The translations under genes were made by a program, and so were the position numbers. 64,000 nt of DNA from Alcaligenaceae bacterium (GTDB lineage: Bacteria > Pseudomonadota > Gammaproteobacteria > Burkholderiales > Burkholderiaceae_B), in NCBI GenBank assembly GCA_947379755.1, contig CANCOC010000001.1, positions 1-64,000 on the forward strand, given 5' to 3'. The notes beneath the pieces were generated by a model, which saw only the letters and a list, made by a program, of their open reading frames with translations, had not been told where the DNA came from and ran no database searches. Positions 1 to 8,469 of the stretch are shown in pieces (within the stretch, counting starts at the first letter, position 1; every line of letters begins with the position of its first letter).

Positions 1-606
1 AATGTAGAAGACGAGTGCTGCCAGAGTGATGGCAGCGAACCAGACATCATAAAAGACGGAAAAATACCCTAGTACCAGTGCAAACTCGATGATCGTTGGC
101 AAAATGCTATAGAGCGAATACGACACCAACGACTGTATCGCCCGGGTCCCGCGCTCGATATCGCGACTCACGCCGCCAGTCTGGCGCCCCAGGTGGAACC
201 TTAATGACAAGGCATGCAAATGCTGAAAGACTTCAAGCGCGATCTGACGCACAGCATGCTGGGTCACTCGGGCAAAAAGTGCCTCTCGCAACTCTGAAAA
301 CATGGAAGCAGAAAATCTCAGCAAGCCATAACCAACAATCAGTCCGATCGGCACGACCAGCAACGCATTGGGAACCGTATGGCGCACATCCAGAGAGTCA
401 ATCAGATGTTTGAGCAAAACGGGAATACCAAGATTTGCAAACTTGGCCGCGATCAGACAGGAAATCGCCAGCGCCACCCGTGCCTTGTAGGCAAGCAGAT
501 AGGGCAAAAGATCACCAATCACACGCCAGTCGGTGCGTTTAGCCGCCCCTGAGGCAGGATGACCCCCACCTGGGTGGTCCGTGGATCTGGTTGAGTGATG
601 TCGCAC
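1..606 (-). CDS. Atm1-type ABC exporter, N-terminal part (cut by window edge)
   Basis: This reading frame runs off the left edge, so only about 202 N-terminal residues are visible: the membrane domain before the ATPase. A GTG at 606 follows an AAGGGAA ribosome site, and an in-frame stop lies just upstream. Hydrophobic helices begin near residue 30 (DLLPYLLAYKAR), and the loop GRQTGGVSRDIERG is the hallmark of the Atm1/HMT1 branch of ABCB half-transporters. Family members export glutathione-linked or metal-related compounds from the cytoplasm; the substrate here is not known. It is divergent from the Bug receptor gene at 711. The ATP-binding domain should lie outside the window. Confidence 0.85.
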   Translation of the reverse strand, partial: MRHHSTRSTDHPGGGHPASGAAKRTDWRVIGDLLPYLLAYKARVALAISCLIAAKFANLGIPVLLKHLIDSLDVRHTVPNALLVVPIGLIVGYGLLRFSASMFSELREALFARVTQHAVRQIALEVFQHLHALSLRFHLGRQTGGVSRDIERGTRAIQSLVSYSLYSILPTIIEFALVLGYFSVFYDVWFAAITLAALVFYI

Positions 607-710
607 AAAGTTCCCTTAAAATAGGCAAATACCTGCTGATTGAGCATTATTGCAGGAACTTGGCGGGCGTGATCGCATTCAAACGAACCTTAGTCGTCTA
701 TTGGATACCT

Positions 711-1682
711 ATGAAGCAACTCAAAAAAGTACTCATCAGCGTGGCGCTGGCCACCCTGCCATTGCTTGCCTGTGCCCAGGACAAATGGCCGACTCAGCCC
801 ATCACATTCATTGTGCCTTACCCACCAGGCGGACCAACAGATATCATGGCACGCCTGATTTCCGTGCCCCTGGCCAAAAAACTGGGCACGACCGTCGTGG
901 TCGAAAACAAAGCGGGCGCGAGTGGCAACATCGGCAGTGGCCAGGTTGCGCGAGCCAAACCTGATGGCTATACGATCCTGCTTGCTGCAAGTGGCAACAT
1001 GTCGGTCAATCAGACCTTGTTCAAAAACCTGAACTACGACCCGATCAAGGATTTTGCACCCATCATCCAGATTTCAAAATTCCCACTGGTGCTCGAAGTC
1101 AAAGCCGGCTCGGATATCAAAACACTGCAGCAATATATTGACTATGCCAAAGCAAACCCAACCAAAGTCAGCTTTGGCTCGGCAGGCAACGGTTCGCCAC
1201 AGCATCTTGGTCCTGAATTAATTGCAAGCATGTCGGGTGCTCCACTCCAGCATATTCCATATAAAGGCGCGAGCCCTGCTTTGAATGATCTCCTGGGCGG
1301 TCAGATTTTCAGTATGTGCGACATCATGGCTGGGTCGATCAACTCGATCAAGGCTGGCCTGCTGCAGCCAATTGCCGTGACGACCAAGACACGCTCACCC
1401 GTCTTGCCTGACGTACCGACGATGGATGAATCAGGACTCAAAGGTTTTGATTACTATGCATGGCATGGCATTGTGGTACCCGCCAAGACACCGCCTGCAA
1501 TCATTGCAAAATACAACACTGCTCTGAATGAGATTTTTAACGATCCTGAATTCAGAATCCGCTGGGAAGCCATCGGCAGTGAAGTCGTTGGCGGCACACC
1601 CGAAGCTTTCAATGCCCTCATTCTCTCCGAAGCAGACAGGCTCGGTGCACTCGTTAAAAAGTTAGGCGTGCAGCTCGATTAA
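711..1682 (+). CDS. Bug/TctC periplasmic solute receptor
   Basis: This is a tripartite tricarboxylate transporter receptor of 323 residues, a periplasmic protein that binds small carboxylates. The ATG at 711 gives a clean signal peptide ending in LLACAQ; an upstream in-frame extension to 591 would bury the signal and is rejected. The Bug signature IVPYPPGGPTDIMAR follows the signal, and the motifs ENKAGASGNIG and HIPYKGASPALNDLLGG are typical. No TctA or TctB membrane genes are nearby. A good terminator follows. The next gene is an RraA-like protein in the same direction, so the ligand may be a substrate or relative of hydroxy-methylglutarate-type acids, which is inference. Confidence 0.93.
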   Translation: MKQLKKVLISVALATLPLLACAQDKWPTQPITFIVPYPPGGPTDIMARLISVPLAKKLGTTVVVENKAGASGNIGSGQVARAKPDGYTILLAASGNMSVNQTLFKNLNYDPIKDFAPIIQISKFPLVLEVKAGSDIKTLQQYIDYAKANPTKVSFGSAGNGSPQHLGPELIASMSGAPLQHIPYKGASPALNDLLGGQIFSMCDIMAGSINSIKAGLLQPIAVTTKTRSPVLPDVPTMDESGLKGFDYYAWHGIVVPAKTPPAIIAKYNTALNEIFNDPEFRIRWEAIGSEVVGGTPEAFNALILSEADRLGALVKKLGVQLD

Positions 1683-1690
1683 CCGCATTT

Positions 1691-1720
1691 AAAATGGCAT
1701 CCTGGTGATGCCATTTTTTT
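1691..1720 (+). terminator. Rho-independent terminator after the Bug gene
   Basis: A perfect 10-bp stem (AAAATGGCAT at 1691-1700 with ATGCCATTTT at 1708-1717) encloses a 7-base loop and runs into seven T residues. It sits 9 bases after the Bug stop codon, so at least part of the transcription should end before the RraA-like gene. Confidence 0.85.
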
Positions 1721-1739
1721 GACTATAGGCCACAGCGTC

Positions 1740-2384
1740 ATGCTCGACAGACTTATAAGACTCGACACAAACACCGTATCTGATGCGCTGGACTTTTTGA
1801 ACTTACCTGGCGCAACCTTTGGCATCAGGCCGTTGTGGAACTGTCCAAAAATAGTTGGACGCGCCTCGACCATCCAGCTGGGACCCAAACAAAATAAGGC
1901 TCCGACTGTTCACCTGATTTCCCCTGTTATTGCCAGCATCACAACACATGACAGAATTCTGGTCATTGCGGGTGGCATCGAAGGCATTTCCTGCTGGGGC
2001 GACATTCTCGCCAATGCGTCCAGAATAAAAGGAATTCGCGGTTCGGTCATTGATGGCATGAGCAGGGACATCGAAGGCAGCGAATCAATTGACTATCCAG
2101 TCTACGGGCGTGGAATCACAATGATCAGTGCACGTAACAGACTGATCCAGCTTGCCTCAGGCACACCAGTTCAATTCGCTGGCGTGACCGTGCATGAAGA
2201 TGACTTCGTCATTGCCGATCGCTGTGGCACTGTCTTTGTTCCCGCTGCACGCATGGATGAAGTCCTGACACTCGCCGAACGAATCGCTGTCAGGCAGCAA
2301 GGAATGGTTCAGGCCGTCCGTGCAGGTCAATCTGTCGAAGAAGTCATGCATGACAAAAAATTCGAAGCAATCAAACAGGCCTAG
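1740..2384 (+). CDS. RraA-like / HMG-CHA aldolase family protein
   Basis: The protein has 214 residues and belongs to the RraA/dimethylmenaquinone methyltransferase-like fold. This family includes class II 4-hydroxy-4-methyl-2-oxoglutarate/4-carboxy-4-hydroxy-2-oxoadipate aldolases and the RNase E regulator RraA. The segment WGDILANASRIKGIRG followed by GSVIDGMSRD contains the Arg and Asp that bind substrate and metal in the aldolases. A TTG at 1719 would extend the frame but lies in the terminator hairpin, so the ATG at 1740 is preferred. The neighbouring Bug receptor favours a catabolic aldolase over RraA itself. The exact substrate cannot be read from the sequence. Confidence 0.8.
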   Translation: MLDRLIRLDTNTVSDALDFLNLPGATFGIRPLWNCPKIVGRASTIQLGPKQNKAPTVHLISPVIASITTHDRILVIAGGIEGISCWGDILANASRIKGIRGSVIDGMSRDIEGSESIDYPVYGRGITMISARNRLIQLASGTPVQFAGVTVHEDDFVIADRCGTVFVPAARMDEVLTLAERIAVRQQGMVQAVRAGQSVEEVMHDKKFEAIKQA

Positions 2385-2394
2385 GGAGTAAATG

Positions 2395-3834
2395 ATGGAA
2401 TGGTTCGATGCCCACACGCTGGCCCGTATGCAGTTTGCTTTTACGGTTAGTTTTCACATCATTTTCCCTTCTTTTTCGATCGGGTTGGCAAGTTATCTAG
2501 CGGTTTTAAACGGCTTGCATCTTTTTACAGGTAAAGAAGTCTTTCTGACACTTTTTAATTACTGGAAAAAAATCTTTGCCGTTGCCTTTGGCATGGGTGT
2601 CGTGTCCGGCATCGTGATGAGCTATGAGTTCGGCACCAACTGGAGCGTGTTTGCCGACAAGGTTGGTCCGGTCATTGGTCCGCTGATGGGCTATGAAGTC
2701 ATGTCGGCATTTTTTCTTGAGGCCGGCTTTCTGGGTGTCATGCTGTTTGGGCGCGAGCGCGTGGGGCCACGCCTGCATTTCTTTGCCACGCTCATGGTCG
2801 CTGCAGGCACTGCCATGTCCGCCTTCTGGATTCTGTCAGTCAACAGCTGGATGCAAACCCCTGCTGGTTTTGGCTACAACGACGTGGGTCAGTTCATCGT
2901 TAAAGACTGGATGGAAGTAATTTTCAATCCCTCCCTGCCCTACCGTCTGGTACATATGGTACTTGCAGCGTATCTGACCACAGCATTCGTTGTTGGCGGT
3001 GTCGGTGCATTTCATCTGCTTAAAAAACGCAAAATCCACAGCACGCATACGAACAGCGGCTTGTCTCGCGAAGCCGTGCACAAGATGTTTTCGATGGCAA
3101 TGTGGATGGCTGCGATTGTGGCGCCGATCCAGATCATGGCGGGTGATGCGCATGGGTTAAATACCTTTGAATATCAACCACGCAAAATTGCTGCCATTGA
3201 AGGGCATTACGAAACCGTATCGCGTGCGCCCCTGATCCTGTTCGGCATTCCTGATTCGAAAGAGCAGAAGATGAATTACGTGGTCGAAATTCCCGTGCTC
3301 GGCAGCCTCATACTGACTCATTCAGTTGATGGCGTGATCCAGGGCATGAAAGTGTGGCCTCGTGACGAGCAGCCACCCATGGGTATTGTTTTCTTTGCCT
3401 TCAGGGGCATGGTAGGAATCGGCATGCTGATGCTCTGCATTGGTCTCTGGAGCCTGTGGCTGCGATACAAGGGCAAACTCTACGACACACCATTGATGCA
3501 TCGCGCTGCACTCTTGATGTCACCAGCAGGTTTCATCGCTGTCTTATGCGGCTGGGTGGTCACAGAAGTCGGCAGACAGCCCTACACCGTATACAACCTG
3601 CTGACGACGGCACAATCCGCCTCGCCAATTGATGCGGCTGCAGTGGGGTCCTCACTCGTTGCCTTCATCGTGGTCTATTTCACTCTGTTTGGCGCAGGTG
3701 TGTTTTACATTCTCAGGCTCATGTCCCATGCACCCTGTGAGGACGAACCTCATTCTTCACCCCCCGGGCCCATGCGCGCTGCCGGCTTTGTCCCTCCAGC
3801 GTTGCACGAGAATGACTCCAGGAGCAAGCCATGA
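2395..3834 (+). CDS. cioA: Cytochrome bd-type quinol oxidase subunit I (CIO-type)
   Basis: Subunit I of a bd-type terminal oxidase, which oxidises quinol and reduces oxygen in the inner membrane. The 479-residue length and short Q-loop fit the cyanide-insensitive (CIO) branch rather than long-loop E. coli CydA. Likely haem-ligand histidines are H21 (FTVSFHIIFPSF) and H187 (RLVHMVL). K264 and E269 in KIAAIEGHYE match the quinol-binding Lys/Glu pair, and GRQP is at 393-396. Two ATGs occur in a row (2392 and 2395); GGGAG at 2384-2388 is better spaced for the second. It overlaps subunit II by four bases, so the two are translationally coupled. Confidence 0.95.
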   Translation: MEWFDAHTLARMQFAFTVSFHIIFPSFSIGLASYLAVLNGLHLFTGKEVFLTLFNYWKKIFAVAFGMGVVSGIVMSYEFGTNWSVFADKVGPVIGPLMGYEVMSAFFLEAGFLGVMLFGRERVGPRLHFFATLMVAAGTAMSAFWILSVNSWMQTPAGFGYNDVGQFIVKDWMEVIFNPSLPYRLVHMVLAAYLTTAFVVGGVGAFHLLKKRKIHSTHTNSGLSREAVHKMFSMAMWMAAIVAPIQIMAGDAHGLNTFEYQPRKIAAIEGHYETVSRAPLILFGIPDSKEQKMNYVVEIPVLGSLILTHSVDGVIQGMKVWPRDEQPPMGIVFFAFRGMVGIGMLMLCIGLWSLWLRYKGKLYDTPLMHRAALLMSPAGFIAVLCGWVVTEVGRQPYTVYNLLTTAQSASPIDAAAVGSSLVAFIVVYFTLFGAGVFYILRLMSHAPCEDEPHSSPPGPMRAAGFVPPALHENDSRSKP

Positions 3835-4838
3835 CGATTGACTACGCACTCATCTGGGCGGGTTTGATCGCCTTCGCAGTACTGGCTTATGTATGTCTGG
3901 ATGGCTTTGACCTGGGTATCGGTATCCTGTTTCCGTTTGCACAAAATGCCGAGCAGCGCGATCAGATGATGAATTCCGTGGCGCCCGTCTGGGATGGTAA
4001 CGAGACATGGCTCGTCCTGGGCGGCGGTGGTCTCTTTGCTGTATTCCCCCTCGCCTATTCAATCATCATGCCTGCGTTATATGCACCATTTTTCATCATG
4101 CTGCTCGCACTGGTATTTCGTGGCGTGGCCTTTGAATTCCGCTGGAAAAGCCGCAACAGAAAGTACCTGTGGGATTTTGCCTTTGCAGGCGGCTCGACCG
4201 CCGCAACCTTTGCACAGGGTGTCGCACTCGGTGCGCTGGTGCAAGGCATCCCCGTAACGGGGCGAGCCTATTCGGGCGGCTGGTGGGACTGGCTTTCACC
4301 GTTCAGCCTGCTGACGGGTGCAGCACTGGTCATTGGCTACACACTTCTTGGGTCCACCTGGCTGATTTTAAAAACCGAAGGTACGCTTCAATCCATGGCA
4401 TTCAGATTCGCCCGCATCGCGGGCATCCTGATGCTACTAATGATTGCCGTAGTCAGCGGCTGGACCCCAATGCTGCACGAACACTTCATGTCAAAGTGGT
4501 TTGCCTGGCCTGCCATGCTGTTTGTTGCACCCGTTCCTGTCCTGGTTCTGATATGCGCAGCCATCCTGTTCAGGGGTCTGAACAGGCAACAGCCACTGGC
4601 GCCATTTATTGCGACACAAGGTCTGTTTATTCTGTCCTATATTGGCCTGGTTATCAGTTTTTTCCCCTACATCGTCCCATCTTCTGTGACACTTTGGGAC
4701 GCCGCAGCACCGGACAACAGCCTGAAATTCCTACTGGTTGGTGCCGCATTCCTGATTCCTGTTATTTTGACGTATACCGCCTATTCTTACTGGGTGTTCA
4801 GGGGTAAGGTTGGCCAGACCAGCGCCTATCACTCATAG
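3831..4838 (+). CDS. cioB: Cytochrome bd-type quinol oxidase subunit II (CIO-type)
   Basis: Subunit II of the same oxidase, 335 residues with about eight or nine membrane helices. The start is set by the ATGA overlap with subunit I. The N-terminal helix carries the conserved LDGFDLGIG motif and is followed by SVAPVWDGNETWLVLGGGGLF, both diagnostic of CydB/CioB. No small CydX-like gene and no CydDC exporter follow: the next gene is on the opposite strand and its 3' end overlaps this one by six bases. The pair therefore forms a two-gene unit, probably used under low oxygen or when haem-copper oxidases are inhibited. Confidence 0.95.
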   Translation: MTIDYALIWAGLIAFAVLAYVCLDGFDLGIGILFPFAQNAEQRDQMMNSVAPVWDGNETWLVLGGGGLFAVFPLAYSIIMPALYAPFFIMLLALVFRGVAFEFRWKSRNRKYLWDFAFAGGSTAATFAQGVALGALVQGIPVTGRAYSGGWWDWLSPFSLLTGAALVIGYTLLGSTWLILKTEGTLQSMAFRFARIAGILMLLMIAVVSGWTPMLHEHFMSKWFAWPAMLFVAPVPVLVLICAAILFRGLNRQQPLAPFIATQGLFILSYIGLVISFFPYIVPSSVTLWDAAAPDNSLKFLLVGAAFLIPVILTYTAYSYWVFRGKVGQTSAYHS

Positions 4839-5390
4839 TGCATGACGCTGGGCCGTACTGAGTTCGACCCAGCTCCCCGGCGCCAGTTCTCCCAGCTGCA
4901 ACGTCCCCATACTCACGCGCATGAGCCTCAGAGTCGGGTGACCGACCGCTGCGGTCATCTTGCGCACCTGACGGTTTTTACCTTCGATCAGTTCCAGTGC
5001 GATCCAGCAATCAGCAATGCTCTGGCGCACACGGATCGGCGGCACGCGGGGGGCAACGACTGGCTGCGGATCCAGCAACCATGCTCGCGCGGGCATCGTC
5101 GTGTAATCCTTGATATTCACCCCGCGCGACAAGTGTTCGAGCGCCTCTGCATTCGGGATGCGCTCAACCTGGGCCCAGTAACATCGCGTGTGCGCGTGTT
5201 TCGGATCCAGCAGACGCGTATTGAGGCCGGGTTCATCGCTTAACAGCAACATGCCTTCAGAGTCAGCATCCAGGCGACCAATCGGATAGACCTCAGGGGG
5301 AAACCCGAACTCTGAAAGTGTTCTGTTTGGTGACCCATCCGCAGTAAACTGTGACAACACCCCATAGGGCTTGTTAAAAACAATAATCAT
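4833..5390 (-). CDS. rluE: 23S rRNA pseudouridine synthase, RluE-type
   Basis: A small RsuA/RluB/E/F-family pseudouridine synthase of 185 residues. It has no N-terminal S4 domain, as in RluE, which modifies U2457 of 23S rRNA in E. coli. The catalytic motif GRLDADSEG places the nucleophilic Asp at residue 41, and the family motifs NKPYGVLSQF (residues 6-15) and EGKNRQVRKM (C-terminal half) are present. It converges on the oxidase operon with a six-base overlap and diverges from the histidine phosphatase with only about 40 bases between them, so the two promoters must be compact or overlapping. Confidence 0.9.
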   Translation of the reverse strand: MIIVFNKPYGVLSQFTADGSPNRTLSEFGFPPEVYPIGRLDADSEGMLLLSDEPGLNTRLLDPKHAHTRCYWAQVERIPNAEALEHLSRGVNIKDYTTMPARAWLLDPQPVVAPRVPPIRVRQSIADCWIALELIEGKNRQVRKMTAAVGHPTLRLMRVSMGTLQLGELAPGSWVELSTAQRHAL

Positions 5391-5430
5391 TGATAAAACG
5401 AGTCCTTACAACAAAACAGATCTGGATGAC

Positions 5431-6045
5431 ATGTCGATTATTCTCGTACGACACGGCGAAACCTTACTCAATGCAGCGCGTGCATTTCAGCCTTTCAATA
5501 CTGAACTGGGTCCTCGCGGCCTTGAGCAAGCCAGGCTGGCAGCCTACAGAATAGCCGAGTATGCGCCTGTCGCCATTCTCGCCAGCGATATGCCTCGTGC
5601 ATACAAAACCGCACAGCATATTGCTGAACAGACTGGACTGACACCCTCGACCACGCCCCTGCTGCATGAACGCAACTTTGGTGACTGGCGCGGGCAAAGC
5701 CACGCAAGCATTGGTGTGGATCCCAACACATTTGTGGGGACACCCCCAGGCGGTGAGTCTACAGAAACCTTTCAAAAACGGGTGGCTGAAGCCTTTGCAC
5801 TCGCCATCGGCCTACGGGCAAAACTGAATGGCCCGCTTGTGGTAGTCAGCCATGGCCTGGTGATCCAGACCATCCTGCAGACATGTGTGCAACTGGGCCT
5901 GCACACCATGCCAGAGCGTATTGCCAATACATCGGTCACAGTGATCGACGCCAGCGCACCTTATAGCGTGAGCGAACTGAACTGCACTCGTCACCTTGAT
6001 GGCAGCGATGTCGCAGAAGACCCCAAGAGCTTGTCAGGCGGCTGA
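5431..6045 (+). CDS. Histidine phosphatase (phosphoglycerate mutase-like) family protein
   Basis: A 204-residue member of the histidine phosphatase superfamily. The catalytic RHG motif is at residues 7-9 (R7, H8), with the second histidine in VSHG near H141. Such proteins dephosphorylate small phosphoesters, for example alpha-ribazole phosphate or sugar phosphates; no specific substrate can be assigned. The start at 5431 is chosen because it puts IILVRHGE at the extreme N-terminus, as in relatives; the frame upstream to 5371 overlaps the divergent rluE. Its stop codon abuts the stop of the convergent FccB gene (TGATCA shared by both strands). Confidence 0.88.
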   Translation: MSIILVRHGETLLNAARAFQPFNTELGPRGLEQARLAAYRIAEYAPVAILASDMPRAYKTAQHIAEQTGLTPSTTPLLHERNFGDWRGQSHASIGVDPNTFVGTPPGGESTETFQKRVAEAFALAIGLRAKLNGPLVVVSHGLVIQTILQTCVQLGLHTMPERIANTSVTVIDASAPYSVSELNCTRHLDGSDVAEDPKSLSGG

Positions 6046-7332
6046 TCAAGCCAGACTGTCCGCCCAGATATTGCGTGCCCAGCCCCAGGCATACGTTCCT
6101 TCCAGGTCTGAAGGCGCCGCAGATACGCCCCCAGAACCAGCAACAGTTTTATAGGTTTTCTCGACAGCGCTGTACTGATGCACGCTCGCCACATGGACGA
6201 CCTGTTTCGCATCGACAAAGCTGTAACAGGTGTTGGTGAGCACTGGCGAGGGGTTGACTTCCCAGTCATTGAGTTCTGCGATGATGGCAGCCGCTGCAAC
6301 TTTGGCATGCTGATTGGCCATATGTGCCGACTTGGGCATAAAGGCCGCATTCTGAGCTGAATCACCAATGACATGAATATCTTTTGCAGCAGTTGATTCA
6401 AAATTTAAAAAGTGCACCTGCGCCCAGCGCTTGTTCGAGTTTGCCAAACCGGTATCGACCACAAGGTCGCCAGCACGCATCTGCGGCAGGACGTTCAGCA
6501 CATCCGCACGAACATCTTCATTGATTTCAAATTTTAAGGTTCTTGTCTTCGCATCCACACGCATCACTCGATGCGAGGGTCTGTATTCGATCATCCCGGG
6601 ATATAACTCTGACCAGGCCTTCTTGAATAAAGCGGGCTTTGAAACAACATCCTGGTTCGCATCAAAAATCAGCACTTTAGATTTAGGCTTATTTTTTTTA
6701 AAATAATCAGCCACCTGACAGGCCCGCTCATACGGACCCGGAGGACAGCGATAAGGCTGTTCTGGGATCGTAATGGCAAACACACCACCATCCTGCATGG
6801 CAGACAATTGCTTATGGAGGGCAACGGTTTCGGGGCCCGCCTTCCAGGCCTGTAACGTGACACCGGCAGCGTTGGCCTGAACGAGCCCCTCAATGCTATC
6901 CATCACCAGACTGATACCGGGTGACAATAACAATTTGTCATAGGCGAGTGTTTTACCCGAGCCGAGTAAAACAGTTTTCTTGACAGGATCAACCCTTGAC
7001 ACCACATCACGCACCAGGGCAACACCATGAATCTTGTTCAGCGTGTCGTACGGCAGTGTCATTTCATCCAGTGTGCGCGAACCGCCGACAACAAGATTCG
7101 ATAACGGACAGGAAATGAACATCGGGCTGGGTTCAATCAGCGTCACGCGCGCAGTGTGGTTGGATAATAGCCGCAGATATTTAGCAGCAGTCGCTCCACC
7201 GTAACCGGCACCTACCACGATGATTTCTGCCGACTTAAGGCTGGCAGCAGAAGATTTTCCCACTGCGGCCACTCCGCCAATGAGCAAGCCCATTGTGGCA
7301 GTACTCTGGCCAATAAAGTGACGACGATTCAT
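6046..7332 (-). CDS. fccB: FccB-type sulfide dehydrogenase flavoprotein, Tat-exported
   Basis: Flavoprotein subunit related to flavocytochrome c sulfide dehydrogenase (FccB/SoxF), 428 residues. It begins with a twin-arginine signal (NRRHFIGQ) and a dinucleotide-binding GAGYGGATAA at 41-50. C75 in ISCPLSNLV matches the cysteine that carries FAD covalently in Allochromatium FccB, and C196 in RCPPGPYERA matches one redox cysteine. The partner cysteine of that disulfide (Trp-Cys-Pro in Allochromatium) reads Trp-Ala-Gln here, before FEST and HVIGDS. The start follows a strong GAGGAGT site. It is the last gene of the Sox/molybdoenzyme operon, 13 bases after its cytochrome partner. True sulfide oxidation is uncertain given the missing cysteine. 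Confidence 0.9.
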   Translation of the reverse strand: MNRRHFIGQSTATMGLLIGGVAAVGKSSAASLKSAEIIVVGAGYGGATAAKYLRLLSNHTARVTLIEPSPMFISCPLSNLVVGGSRTLDEMTLPYDTLNKIHGVALVRDVVSRVDPVKKTVLLGSGKTLAYDKLLLSPGISLVMDSIEGLVQANAAGVTLQAWKAGPETVALHKQLSAMQDGGVFAITIPEQPYRCPPGPYERACQVADYFKKNKPKSKVLIFDANQDVVSKPALFKKAWSELYPGMIEYRPSHRVMRVDAKTRTLKFEINEDVRADVLNVLPQMRAGDLVVDTGLANSNKRWAQVHFLNFESTAAKDIHVIGDSAQNAAFMPKSAHMANQHAKVAAAAIIAELNDWEVNPSPVLTNTCYSFVDAKQVVHVASVHQYSAVEKTYKTVAGSGGVSAAPSDLEGTYAWGWARNIWADSLA

Positions 7333-7345
7333 AATGGACTCCTCA

Positions 7346-7678
7346 TCATTTTTTACCCAGCACAGTCGCAATAATTTGCAACTGCTCATCGGTATATCCT
7401 TTGGCCAATTGCGGCATGATCGTACCGGGTTGTACGCCACTTTTGTAAGCCATCAGTCGTGTCAGCATCTCTTTTGGCGTCAGCAGATTGATCAAAGGCA
7501 TACCACCGCCTTCAATCCCCTTGCCTTCTGTGCCATGGCAATTGGCGCAGGTGGCAGCTAGGCTGCGCTGATAGAGAAGGACTGCATCCTGGCTTTGAGC
7601 ATCAGCAGCGGCACAAACACCGGTCAGCGTCACCCAGATGAACAGGCTGGCATATTTCATATATTTGCGTGCATACAT
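7346..7678 (-). CDS. fccA: Monohaem cytochrome c, FccA/SoxE-like electron partner
   Basis: A 110-residue periplasmic c-type cytochrome with a signal peptide, one haem site CANCH (C44 to H48) and a probable distal ligand M88 in TIMPQLAKG. The pattern LAATCANCHG plus QLAKGYTDEQL is that of the cytochrome subunit of sulfide dehydrogenases. A GGGGAG site precedes the ATG at 7678. It lies between soxA and fccB, so it most likely accepts electrons from the flavoprotein and may also serve SoxAX or the molybdoenzymes upstream. Unlike the two-haem FccA of purple sulfur bacteria it has a single haem. Confidence 0.88.
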   Translation of the reverse strand: MYARKYMKYASLFIWVTLTGVCAAADAQSQDAVLLYQRSLAATCANCHGTEGKGIEGGGMPLINLLTPKEMLTRLMAYKSGVQPGTIMPQLAKGYTDEQLQIIATVLGKK

Positions 7679-7692
7679 CGCTTGAACTCCCC

Positions 7693-8469
7693 TCACGGCC
7701 GCACGGCTGGCGTCTCAACCAGCAACCCGCGGGCACGCCACATTAAATACAATTCTAGATCCACGATTTCCTGAGAGTCGAAGGCAAACGGCTCGGCTCG
7801 CACGCCCGTCATGCAATTACGCAGCCGCCGTTCAAGTGAACCAACCGACTGCCACTCGAGGCGATAGATTGGATAACCCGTCGGATGCGCCTGGGGAATT
7901 GGATTGCCTGCAAGCTTCAAACCAGCGCGCTCCGCGTGGCACTGCGCACAAGACAGATTGAGTTGACCCATGCGCTGTTCAAAGATCTTTCGTCCCGCTT
8001 CAAGATACGGAGCATTTTCAGGCGTCTGCTCGATCGCAATCGGCATACCTTTTGACTGGTTGCCCACATACGCAGAAATGGAAAGTTGCGCCTTGCTTTC
8101 ATGTTTAAAGGGCTGTGCCTGTTGCTGATCGGTCCGGCACAGATTAATACGTGCTTCAAGATTGAGCAATTTTTTGTCGACGATTTTGGGAAAGCTCGCT
8201 GCAACGCCTTTCATGGACTGCTGTGCATCACCGTGACAGCTGGCACAGGACATCCCACTTTTCCCTGCCTTTTCCTGCCAGAGTGCCTGACCATCCAGCA
8301 CCCAGAACGTGGCGGGGTTTTGCATGGGGTCATCCTGCATCATCTGCGTCTGTCTCGACATCAACGCATAACTGGACTGTCGATCCGCACCACTCGCATC
8401 TGCACATACATTTGTTGCCATACATGAAAGTACGGCGAACATGCAAAAAAGGTGTTTGAGCCGGACCAT
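7693..8469 (-). CDS. soxA: SoxA, dihaem cytochrome of the SoxAX complex
   Basis: SoxA joins thiosulfate or related sulfur to the SoxY cysteine in the periplasm, together with SoxX. The 258-residue protein has a signal peptide, two haem sites CASCH (C75-H79) and CAQCH (C174-H178), and the conserved cysteine C219 in RNCMTGVRAEPF that ligates the active-site haem. It is therefore the dihaem form with the catalytic cysteine intact. The start codon overlaps the soxZ stop by one base (TGATG). No SoxB hydrolase or SoxCD dehydrogenase lies in this operon, so the product of SoxAX would have to be handled differently. Confidence 0.95.
   Translation of the reverse strand: MVRLKHLFCMFAVLSCMATNVCADASGADRQSSYALMSRQTQMMQDDPMQNPATFWVLDGQALWQEKAGKSGMSCASCHGDAQQSMKGVAASFPKIVDKKLLNLEARINLCRTDQQQAQPFKHESKAQLSISAYVGNQSKGMPIAIEQTPENAPYLEAGRKIFEQRMGQLNLSCAQCHAERAGLKLAGNPIPQAHPTGYPIYRLEWQSVGSLERRLRNCMTGVRAEPFAFDSQEIVDLELYLMWRARGLLVETPAVRP

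Noticed and set aside
96-413. Plus-strand frame of 105 residues at the left end
   Set aside because: It lies antisense to the Atm1-type exporter, whose protein shows clear family motifs; it has no signal, domain or ribosome site.
591-710. N-terminal extension of the first Bug receptor
   Set aside because: It would place 40 residues before a perfect signal peptide and overlap the divergent exporter start.
4169-4807. Plus-strand frame of 212 residues within the oxidase subunit II gene
   Set aside because: It is an alternative frame of a well-conserved membrane protein with no helices of its own.
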